DNA from: Mesostigma viride | Taxonomy: Eukaryota > Streptophyta > Mesostigmatophyceae > Mesostigmatales > Mesostigmataceae | Direction of reading: 5' to 3' | DNA: 62,000 nucleotides | NCBI GenBank assembly: GCA_009746045.1 | Contig: RPFO01000017.1 | Span: 57,501-119,500, forward strand | Shown here: positions 26,606 to 36,500 of the stretch, one piece after another | How the letters are laid out: the number at the start of each line of letters is the position of its first letter | Numbering within the stretch: the stretch's first letter is position 1 | Program-made: the position numbers and the translations under genes | The notes under the pieces: generated by a model | Databases searched by the model: none | What the model was told of the DNA's origin: nothing | Seen by the model: the letters and a program-made list of their open reading frames with translations, nothing else

Positions 26606-27860
26606 ATTAATTAATTAATTTATTAATTAAACTCGTGCTCCCGTTGGGGAGTCACGGAGCACCGAAGTGCTTTTAATCCCTGTGTGTGCACTACAGGAGA
26701 AAGGGCAGAGACCCCCAGTCTCCTTCATGCCAAAGGCATGCCACAGCTGCAATCGGGCGCGGCTAGCTAAAAGGACAGGCTAACGATCCGGCAAACTGTG
26801 GGTGCAATAAGACCCATGTGAGCATATCATAGCAAGGAGCGTGGGCAAGTAATCTGAACATAGCCAGGGCGTAGCATGGCTGTACTAGGACTAGGCTAAG
26901 GCTATGGCTGGTTGTGTACCGTGCGTTGGCGGCACGTGACTAGGTGTGTTGGCACAGCTAGGCAACATTCTAGGCATGGCTGCCTTAGCGGCAGTGACGC
27001 CAATGGTTACAAGCTAGGGCTATTGCTATTCTAGCCCGCTGGGGGCGTCCACATCTTGTGGTTGATCATCAGGTCCCCGCCCCTCCAGTACACCTTGGGC
27101 TTCTGGGGGTCCTGCTTATGGCGGAGGTATTCCGGCCACAGGTCGCGTCGCTGCTGTTGCTGAGCGGGGGTGAGGTCGTCATCCAGCGTCCAGGTGAGGT
27201 CGTGCAACCGCTTGCGACGAGAGAGGAACCGCTGCTTATCCTCAGGGGAGGAGAAGGTGAGTAGGACTGGTGGGGGAGCCGCCTTGTCCCGTGAGTGGGG
27301 AAGGCGGTGGCACCCACGCAGTTCTACCTCACCTACCAGGCCCATGAGGGTAAGAAGCTGGTTCTTGAGCTCGTCAGCAAGAGAGGTTGACGTCTCACCT
27401 GGCTTCTGGGGGAAGCGACGTAGCACCACTCGGCACTCGCGGCGAGCGCGGTCGGTGACCTCCCGTTGCTGGGCCTGGCGGTGGTCCTCCAGCTCCTGGA
27501 GCTTTGTGGCGATGGCGTCGGTGGTGGAGGCGGTCGCTGACCGCAGCAGGTCCGCGTAGGAGAGCGGCGGGAGGTCGCCAGCATCCTGCCGGGGTGGCTG
27601 GGATGCAATGGTGGCCGTCTGCTCCGCTATCTTGGGGACCTGTGTGGCCAGGGCCTCGGTGTGGGCGGTGATGGCCTCAAGCTTCTTCAGGAGCACGCCA
27701 CACTTGCCCTCCACCTGGTTAAGGCGAGAGACAAATATGTGCATAGCCTTGACGATGGTAGCCCTAACATGCCTAAGCAGCATTTCCTATGTTTCTCCCA
27801 GGTTAGAGTGTAAGGTTGATGCCTACCAAGCTAATCAACACAACAACACCTCCTAAACTG
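26606..27860 (-). mobile_element. ORF1-only LINE-like element, copy 1
   Basis: On the - strand: ORF1 (27783-27031), a 3' UTR of about 370 bp with GGTGCAATAAG-type sequence (reverse strand GGGTCTTATTGCACCCACAG) and GGCATGCC, the family A hairpin at 26635-26655, then a TTAATTAATAAATTAATTAA tail (26606-26632). There is no room for, or trace of, an endonuclease/RT ORF between ORF1 and the 3' end. It would need ORF2 of another LINE to move. Confidence 0.6.
27031..27783 (-). CDS. ORF1-type nucleic-acid-binding protein, 250 aa
   Basis: Intact frame. Residues about 10-40 and 90-110 are predicted coiled coil (NQVEGKCGVLLKKLEAI; IATKLQELEDHRQAQQREVT). The middle, CRVVLRRFPQKPGETSTSLA to VELRGCHRLPHSRDKAAPPP, fits an RRM-like domain. 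The end, LLTFSSPEDKQRFLSRRKRL, LDDDLTPAQQQQRRDLWPE and KPKVYWRGGDLMIN, resembles the C-terminal domain of L1-type ORF1 proteins (Transposase_22-like). Such proteins trimerise and coat LINE RNA. A degraded copy lies at 44860-45800, with more distant relatives at 43788-44600 and 24179-25297. The start at 27783 is the first Met; none further upstream is in frame. Confidence 0.7.
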   Translation of the reverse strand: MLLRHVRATIVKAMHIFVSRLNQVEGKCGVLLKKLEAITAHTEALATQVPKIAEQTATIASQPPRQDAGDLPPLSYADLLRSATASTTDAIATKLQELEDHRQAQQREVTDRARRECRVVLRRFPQKPGETSTSLADELKNQLLTLMGLVGEVELRGCHRLPHSRDKAAPPPVLLTFSSPEDKQRFLSRRKRLHDLTWTLDDDLTPAQQQQRRDLWPEYLRHKQDPQKPKVYWRGGDLMINHKMWTPPAG

Positions 27861-28946
27861 TCCTCCCCGGCATGGATGACAAACTGGGACTATGGAGGGC
27901 AAGGAACCAAGTAGGAACATGGTATATATAGCTTGCATGCAGTCACGCATGTCAACCATGGTTGGCTCAGCACATTGTAGTCTTGTCACATCATCATAAC
28001 AAAGGAAAGCTCAAACAACCAATGGTGCCTGCTATCTACATGCAGTCACACAAATGCAATATCTCCAACATCATCACTATAACACTTCCATCCCTGCACA
28101 ATAAAATGCAAACAAACAATTGGCGGCCCTTCAGCGCATGAGTGCTGTGATGCCGCTGCGGCCTGCGAAGAGAGGGTGCGTCACTCTCACACAACAAGAA
28201 GCGTCCATACGCACAACATCCTTGCCACAACACGTTTTATGAAATGCCTTATACCTTCCCGACGAGCTATAGGCTGCGACTTAAGCGGCCCTGATCAATC
28301 ACGACATCAACGAAAACAATCTAAAGCTGCCAGTATTCGACAACACAATGGCAAGCGACGGCGAGCTAGCTGGCGGAAACCGCCCAAAAAGAACGCAAAA
28401 AACTTCGAACGATGAGCTCATAGAAGAAAGCACTGATAGCAGATAACATTCGCGACACATCTGTACCTTGCCCTCGTAAATCCCTCACCCAGGCGCGCAA
28501 CAACAGCCGTTCTTCCATGGACAGGTCAGACACGCACTGCGCAGGTCTGAACAATTACTTACCGATAATGGCCGAAAATCTGGCAAAAACCACCAGCTGG
28601 GTTTAGAATTCGATGCTACCGGTATTAATGCCTGCTTCACGGTCAGAACAACCCCCAAAACCGCGATTTTACTGCCGCTATCATGAATTCTATTTCATTC
28701 CGCGCGACCAAAAAATTCAGATTACCCCCCATGCCGATGGCATAAAAAAACAACAGCGATATTGTAAAGCAGCTGATTTCCGCCACATACTAACATCATA
28801 AACTCATCGTCTTTTAGATTCGAGTAAAATTTTTGCATTTCGCTTGCCCTATTGTGGTAGTTTCGCCTGAACGCAGTCGCCATGGCCACTTCCGCAAGGG
28901 GTGCGCGCACCGTGCACGTGAAATTTGTGACCTTCGGTTCCGGCGC
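27861..28946. other. Noncoding right part of the TTAA-bounded element
   Basis: AT-rich with stops in all frames every 60-200 nt. No gene, RNA or repeat recognised until the palindrome at 28947. Confidence 0.5.
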
Positions 28947-28970
28947 GAATTTTTTGGCGCCAAAAAATTC
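28947..28970. repeat. Perfect 24-bp palindrome near the transposon-like end
   Basis: Reads the same on both strands: GAATTTTTTGGC and its mirror complement GCCAAAAAATTC. It ends one base before the right 16-bp inverted end of the TTAA-bounded element. No equivalent is seen at the left end. Confidence 0.85.
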
Positions 28971-29543
28971 GGGGGTGTCCCGTCCCCTTAATTAATAGAC
29001 ACGTGACTGGGGCGATGGCTGCCGGAAATGATATCAACGTGTTACGTGTTGGTCTTGAGAAGACGATTCTATTGCAACCAACCCGGTGTAATTTCATGAC
29101 CTGAATCAAAAGTGTTGAGCATTCTCGTATATTGCATTCCGACGAGCATAAGGCATTGGTACAACACATGAAACACAGACTGATCAAAATAGCTCGCAAG
29201 AAATCATCCTGGGGTGCAATGGTCCCAATGCCGTATTAAATGTTCAGCTAGAAGTAACCATCATTTCAAAATATAAGGCTGCCAATCTAGCATACTTGTC
29301 TCACTTCATAACTCGATAGTGTACACATAGTTGTCTCACTTAACATAAACTACGCATCAAACAAAAGACAAGCCTTGCAAGTCTGTGTGACGTAAAGTAA
29401 ACCCAGTGGTACAAACTACGAGCCATTGATATGCACGGAAAGCTAGACAGAATGGCTCATCGTCCAGTAGCCATCTCAACGACAGCACAAATGCGTGCCA
29501 AAATGAGCGTGAAGGGTGTACACCCCGCCATTTCTTGCGTACT

Positions 29544-31366
29544 TCATCCATCAATCAACTTCCATGCCGTCGGTGATATCAGCCCCTCCACAGCATCCAG
29601 TTCAAGCTCCAGGGTCGAAGTGGATGCCAGGGACCAGCGCTTGGGGCTGCCTGGTGGCGGCGTGGACGGCTGGAAATTGCTACTCTCATGCAGCGCATGC
29701 CGCGTGGTGGCGGCGGAGTAGGGCCGCAGGGGGGACACCTTGAATACGAGATTGGGGAACACACGTCGGTCGGGCGTGCTCAGGAGCGGCAAGCCATAGT
29801 CCAGCAAATTCTCCTTGCCCACACTTCCCCTGCTACTGCTGGCACTGGTACCATCCGGAATAGAGAGCTTGGACATGCTGTGGAGGGGCATCCCGCTGCC
29901 ACTCAGGGGGGAGCCCTCGGGCGTCTCAGGGAACTGGAAGTTGGCCTCAAACGCCGGGTTGTACGTGGACGAGAACCCGCTGTGGGCGCCGTTGGGTGAC
30001 GCCAGGGGGGTGTCCAGCAGCAGCTCCAGGGGGATGTAGGCATCCACATACGGCGGCAGCGGGGGCACTGGCAGAGCCGGTGCGGGCACGTGCATAGGGG
30101 ACACGGCCTCCTCCATCGAGTGGGCCACCTGCAGCCCCTCGGACATGATGTCGTTGAGGCACTCATCCTCCTCACACGCGCGCTCTATGGGGCATGCTGG
30201 CTGCGCAATGGGGGATTGAACGACCTCATCACCTCCCACGGCAGTCTCTAGTGCTGCCTTTTCCAGGCGTGTCTCGGCAGGTAGCGCCATGTGCGCACGA
30301 GAATCAGGCTCGCTCGCGGCTGGCAGTTCAACCGCTGCAGTGCCAAGCTCAACCGTAGCGTTTCCTGCCCGGCAATCCTCGCCACTGGACACGCTGCAGG
30401 CCTCTGTATCGGAAGCACGGTCGTTGCTGTCATCTGCGGTGGCCAGCGATGGGACTTCGGCGGCCTTTGTCTCTGGAACGAGGCTTTCCAAAGGCATGGC
30501 TGCGCTGGTGATCGCGGGCTTGCTGGTTGGAGGGGCACGCGCGTCTACTTTTGTGAGCTGCTGGGGAATCCGAGCAAGATTCAGGAAAGCAGCTGGCGGT
30601 ATGCTGGCGCCGGCACCAGACGTTTTGATTCTGGGGTTGGAAGGTGGTAATGGAGGAAGTTGTTTCTTATTTAAAGAAGCTGTCCTCTTCGTGGATGCCA
30701 GAGATGACTCCGGCGGATCGTCGTCCAACGCGGGTTCTCGGCGGATGCCAGTCTTGGATGCTAAGATAACCTCCGTGCCGCCCGTAACCACGTTCGCGTG
30801 GTCTCCAGGAGTGCGCTGGCAATGCCTCTCGAACGCCACCGCCGTCCCACTTGTGAAGCCGCAGCGGCAGTGAAAGGATACCTGTCCAAGCAGCCATGCG
30901 GTTGGGGCAAACATGCATGACTCGGTTAGTTGGAAAAAGAGGTGAAGCAATAGCTATCAAGTGAGTCACGCGGGGACGATTACGTGGATTAAACCGGCGT
31001 CATGCCGTGATATGTTATACCAATAAGAACATACTACTATATTTACTCTTTGGAAGCATTGAAGCAGAGTGGAGAAAGTCCGTACCGTGATTTCCACCGT
31101 TTGAATGCTACGGTTGGTCTCGGCGGCGACGTCACCTGCACAGAGAAGTTAATTACGCAGAACGATATCAGGTCTAGACGTTAGCACATGCACACAAATG
31201 ACTCTGTGATTACACCTGCAGCATCTGTAGAATTCATGGGGATAGCTAGGACAATGTAACCATTACCTGAAGCTAACTGGTGCCCTTCTCCCATGCGAGC
31301 TGCATGCCTTGCAAAGCTTGCGGCAGCACCGCAGGAAAACCCACAGCTACAGCTAAACACCGTCAT
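29544..31366 (-). CDS. Twin atypical Cys2-His2 motif protein, 495 aa
   Basis: Three exons on the - strand: 31366-31267, 31135-31086, 30881-29544. The joins are phase-compatible with GT-AG borders (100 + 50 + 1338 nt). The first 80 residues hold two copies of one motif: FSCSCGFSCGAAASFARH...H from exon 1 and FHCRCGFTSGTAVAFERH...H from exon 3, each with spacing C-x-C-x12-H-x7-H, linked by the 17-residue exon 2. This resembles a zinc finger but with one residue between the Cys and seven between the His. The rest is Pro/Ser/Thr-rich and acidic, with short conserved-looking islands (PPYVDAYIPLELLLDTPLAS; LLSTPDRRVFPNLVFKVSPL) and no other domain. A role as DNA- or protein-binding regulator is only inferred. 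Not recognised as a named family. Confidence 0.7.
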
Positions 31367-33514
31367 TTGGGCAGTTTGTAGCCAAATGATAGTGTCACTA
31401 AGGATATTTCCTTGTTTGGCTTGAGCTGTTAAGTTTTTTACCGTTATTCCTAAATTAAATCATAGGCATCACAAATGTTATCATCCTGGCATTATCGTTG
31501 CTGTATCATCCTAGGTAATTACAGCATCGGCACGCATAGTCGTCGACAGCCTTTGTGAACAGGGGGGTTTGACTGCAACGTTCATTTCTTTGTCATGTCG
31601 TAAGTCGAAAGCGTTCGTGTCGAGCCTCATCACTCTGATCAGCCTGGTCAACCTCAACGCCCAACGGGCACATATAGTGCCTTAGTGGTCGGGGCGGCGA
31701 AACGGTGATCATAGGTCAGTAGTTCGTAGGTGACAAGTGTTACTACGGCGATAATAGTTCCGTAAGTTCATTCCACATCTTGTAAGAGCTCTTGTACAAA
31801 ATGCGTGGGCAACAACAACAACTACTACTACTAATATTTGTACAACGACGTTGGTAACTTCTGACGGCTGACCCCCAAAAATTGTGGCGGTCGCGACTCG
31901 CGAGGCAAGCTGCCACAGGTCGGACAAATATAAATGATATTTGGCCGTATTTGCGCATTTGATTTATAAATGTTGCATATTTAGTCCACTATATTAATCC
32001 AACGGTGAACCCCGTTCGGCAAAAAATATTTAGATAAATCCAACGGTGAAACCGGCTTTGACCAAAATATCCAACGGGGAAACAGTTTTGACCAAAATAT
32101 TTAGATTAATCCAACGGCGAAACCGGCTTTGACCAAAATATCTAAATTAATCCAACGGTGAAACCGGCTTTGAATATTTAAATTAATCTAAATGAATATT
32201 CGTGCCGCCAGGGCCTTGAACTTTAACATCTGAAGTTTCAGTTTCAGTCTGAACTGGCCGCGTCTGCGTCCTGCCTCGCGCGCCATCAGGAAACTGAGCG
32301 GGAAATGCATATGCCTTAAACTTAAACAAGAGCTGCCCCTCAAGACGACGTTCTGAAACAAAAACTTAAAACATACTTTTCAGGAGCCCTCGGGCCCCTA
32401 AAGGTGTACGGTTCCAGGCGCCGGGAACCGGGCGGCTGTCCCCGGCCTCTGGCTTCTGCGATATTTTGTTGCCGGCGGGGCCGGCTGTGCTCTAAAATGA
32501 GCACTGCCTAGCACTGCCTACTGTTGCACTGCACGTTCAGCTCAGTGTGGATTTCGCAAGCGAAGATTGCAGTACTGTTGTGGAGCCACGTAGCTTCCAG
32601 AAAACCGTCGGTTCAAACTTGGCTGGCACGAGGCATCGCTGGTTGTCTACGCGGCAGATAGAGAGCGCATGATGGACCTTCTGAAAAAACGTTTCGTCTC
32701 TCAAATGAAAGCCAGCCGTATTTTCCCGACTATCAGCCACTCCGGATTTCGAACGAAGAAACTCCTGACGTCGCAGGCAGAATCGAGAGAGATCCAGAGT
32801 GGCATCGAGCGCGCTCGCTGTCAGTTGAATTTCCGAGGCCCTTTTTTCGCGCCGCCTACCGCAACTTTTCGTCACGTTTTCCCTCCACTTTGCTCCGGAG
32901 AATCGTAGCCGTAAATACCTGGTGCAATCGACGGACGCGCCTGTGAGGGTGGCGGTGGAGTCGACCAGACAAAAGCGATTCGCGCAGCGAGATATGGCGG
33001 CCATGGGCGTTTCTATTTTTTCGTATGTGTATATTACCTTTCTTAATTAAAAGGTCGTCTTATTTTTCACACGAAGGCCTTGTACATATCCCGGTCGCTG
33101 TGAAGTTTCTGGATAATTTTTGAGCCTGTGGCCCGGTAGTTTTACGTTGTTGAGGAAAACGGCTACCTTATACGGCTGTAGCTGAGGATTAATCGTTCGT
33201 TAGGGAATGTTTGGAAACGGAAGCCTCTCTCCGCCAGTCACCCTTGAAAGAGTGGGCGGAGACAGGCTTGTTTTCCCGGGCTCTGAGGCTATCTTGGACT
33301 AAGGATGTCCATGCCCACCTCGCATCAAGGAAGACAGCAGGTAGGTTCAACGCGTTGGAACCAGTTGATTTCGTGGTAACCTTCTCATCCTCGGGATGTT
33401 ATGTGCGAGCCAGTGATGATTTATAAGGTTGGATGACGTTGCTATGTCCCGGAGTATTTTGTCTTGTTTGAAAGTTCGCGCGCCCTTGCGGATTCGCGCT
33501 GATGGGCTTTTCTT
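31367..33514. promoter_or_regulatory. Divergent intergenic region, zinc-motif gene and GTE gene
   Basis: About 2.1 kb between two divergent genes. It holds a tandem repeat (31991-32195) and otherwise unique sequence. Open frames at 32537-33004 (-) and 33211-33426 (+) have no recognisable features and are probably chance. GC content rises from about 32870 on, as expected near the GTE transcription start. Confidence 0.45.
31991..32195. repeat. Tandem repeat, 30-42 bp units with TCCAACGG
   Basis: Five imperfect units, each beginning AATCCAACGGTGAAACCGG or close to it, followed by CTTTGACCAAAATAT and an AT-rich linker (TTTAGATTAA or CTAAATTAA). Units differ in linker length. Intergenic. Confidence 0.8.
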
Positions 33515-36500
33515 GTGTCATGTTTTCCTCTTCCATTGGGTATTGCTGGGATGAACCAGCCGTTAATCATGACTGGCGCTGGTGTCGGTGGCGGCCCTGC
33601 GCCTGCTCCGATGATTGACGGCGCAATTTTGCCACCGGTTGTTCCTGGAGCGAAGGAGGTTATTATGACTCCGGAGCAGGCGGCGAAAGTCAAGCTGGCG
33701 AAGGGGTACGCATACGAACCAATTCTTCCCGTGGCACCGACACCGGAGCCGCAACCTGTTGATGATGGTGATGGGATCCGGACTAGGCGCAGGAAGCACG
33801 TCGCCGTGTCTGCGCCAAGTGTACCGGTGTTCCAGCCTACCGGCACCCTGCCGACTGGGGAAACTCCGGATGATGCTACTAGGGGGCAGAAACGCAAAAC
33901 GTCGGACAGTTCGCGCAAGCCAAAGGTCGTGGCCAGCAGCGGCGGCGGTCTTGAGCGTACTGGCGTGGAGATGGATTTGACCGCACGGCTCAACGGGAAT
34001 GGGTCCGGCGAAGCAGAGCTTCGGCATCCCTATCCGCTTGCTGGAGGTTGGACGGACACTGCACATTGCGTTGTCAATCCTCCTGAAGCCGACGCTGGGC
34101 TCGACAAGAAGGAGCTGAAGCGACTGAAGCGGCAACAGCTGAAAGAGGAGCTGGCAAGGCTTGCGCGCTTAAAGGAGGGTCAGGGCTTGTTTCAAGCGCA
34201 GCCGGATGCAGCCGGTTTTGGAGGTGAAGTCATCGTTTCGCCCCCCTTGGACGCGAGGACTCCGTACACAAAGGCTCCTGGTGTAACTGAAATTGCAGTC
34301 CCTGAGACGTCGCTCCAAGATAAAGCGAAGCGAACCCCGAAAGCAAACACTCTTTACCACAATTCCCAGTTTCTCTCCGGCAACGACAAGATACCTCCCA
34401 TGGAGAAACCCAAGCCCAAGAAAACAAGCAGTGGGAAGAAGGGTTCCAAGGAGGCGCGCCGTCAAAAGCTGCTGGAAGACCATGAGGCCCGGATGCGTGA
34501 TGTCTTCAAGAAGGCGCAGGAGGTGGTGCGTTCCCTGATGAACCTCAAGGAGGGCAAGTGGTTCTCCCGGCCTGTAGACCCTGCAACCGACTGCGCTCCT
34601 GATTACTTCAAGGTGATCAAGAAGCCCATGGATCTGGGGACGGTGATTGCGCGGCTGGACCGGAACGATTATGGCACCGTGGACGATGTCCGGGAGGATG
34701 TCGTCTTGGTGTTCCGCAACGCACAGCTGTACAACCCCCAGGGCCATTTCCTGCATGTGGTCGCCAAGGATTTTGAGCGGCAGTTTGAGAAGAAGTGGGG
34801 TAGCATTGTGGCCAAGCTGCAGCAGGTGGAGCAGCGGTTCCAGGAGGAGGACCGGAACCTGGACTTCGAGACATCAGGCGGGTTGGCCGGCCTTGCGGGC
34901 CTTGTTGGCAGCCCAGGGACCTTTGCTCCTATATATGGGGCCGGGCAGGACCTGACGGCGCTGACGCGGCAGCTGTCCATGTTATCTAACCAGGTCAGCA
35001 CACTCAGCCAGCTTGCGCTGACAGGAGGCAAGGTGGGTGGTGGAGTGGGTGGCGCACGGGGCAGCGGTGCACCCAAGCGCGCGATGAAGTTTGAGGAGAA
35101 GCAGAGGCTTAGTGAGAGCCTGTCGCAGCTGCCGGAGGACAAGGTGGTCACCCTGGTCAACATCATCACGACAGCGCACCCAGAGCTGGCTCCCAACAAT
35201 GATGAGGAGATCGAGCTGGACTTCGACAAGCTCGACAACGAGACGCTGTGGAAGCTAGACCGCTATGTCAAGGGCTGCCTCAAGGCACCTCAGCCCAAGA
35301 AGAAGGCTGGCCCGGGCGGTGGCAGCACGGGGTCGGGTGCCAAGGGTGGCAAGAAGCCTTCTCCTCGGCCAGTGGCAGGGCAGGTCAGTGGCCAGCAGGT
35401 AAGCTTCTAGGGAGAAACTAGTTACTGTTCTAGTTCCCAGTATTTGGTCGCCGGTTTCCCTTCTGTGCTGTTGGGAGTGTGCTTATGAAAAAGTAGGCTG
35501 AAATAGGGGTTCGTCATCAGCTTCCCCATGCTTGTTATGCCCGGTGTTGTCTCTTGTTGAAGAGGGAGGTCGATTGAGGCCCACTTAAGTTCTTTTTGGG
35601 TTCAGCCATGTCGGGGCGTATGAGACAGGTATCGGCTGGGCATTTAATCTTTGGAGCAGATTAATTGCATTTGTTGATTTGTGTGACTGATCAACGTTTT
35701 TTGTTCCCTTGTGTTGCCTTTTTTGACCCACTTTTTTTTTGCCGACCCCGGTCCGGACGTTTTTATCTCCAGTCTGATCGCAAAGGCGCAAGGAAAGGTG
35801 AGCTTGTGGAGCTTGAAACAGATACGGCCGCTCGTGTCCCCCTCGTTGTTGCCTTTGGGGCATGAAGGGCTGTTGGGGAGGCTAGGGGGGGCCTGTTTTG
35901 TGTACACATCAGGATCAGCACCTGTTTGCATCACGTGGATGGAAGGTGAATGGAGAGCGCCTTCAATTCAGACTTGGGGAGTTGGGGTCATTCTGGGTGT
36001 TCTGGTTGAGCTTTTCTTCAGGTCAAGACTCACCTATGCTGTGATTATGTCTGCCATGCGCTTGTGTCACTTGCATTACCTTGCAGCCGGCGATGAGGAG
36101 GACGAGCTAGACATTGGCGTGGATATGCCACTGGAGGTGGACGCGTTCCCGTCAGTCATGATTGAACGCGACAGCCAGCACCCGGCGCCCGTGGCCCGCG
36201 CGGCCAAGGAGGACAATGGGTCTAGCTCCGGCTCCAGCTCGATGGGGGATTCCAGCTCCTCAGATTCTGGTGGGTGACGCGCACCTCGCCACTGGCTCTT
36301 TCGGAGCGGATGGCTATTGCTGCCTGTCATCGCCCACCAGGACTCGGCCTAATGAAGCATATGGGGGATTGTCCTTGAGGAATGGAGCAGCCTCTTGGCT
36401 GCGGATGAATATCTCTTATTTATTATTTATTTATTGGTAGTTTTAGAGACATCGGCCATGGGGTCGGCGTTAGTTGTGGTACCCATGACGCTCGAAACTC

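Larger units (their letters stand above)
25553..28995. mobile_element. TTAA-bounded element with 16-bp inverted ends
   Basis: Left end: TTAATTAATTAA (25553-25564) then GGGGAGGGGACACCCC (25565-25580). Right end: GGGGTGTCCCGTCCCC (28972-28987) then TTAATTAA (28988-28995). The two 16-mers are reverse complements with one mismatch. G-rich ends next to TTAA are compatible with a piggyBac-like DNA transposon. No transposase is visible inside: the left kilobase is AT-rich noncoding repeat, and the middle is occupied by a later LINE-type insertion (26606-27860). It would therefore be a non-autonomous copy. TTAA runs also occur as LINE tails in this window, so TTAA alone is weak evidence. Confidence 0.5.

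Noticed and set aside
32537-33004. 155-codon - strand frame in the GTE upstream region
   Set aside because: No motif, no splice-linked neighbour, composition like noncoding flank.
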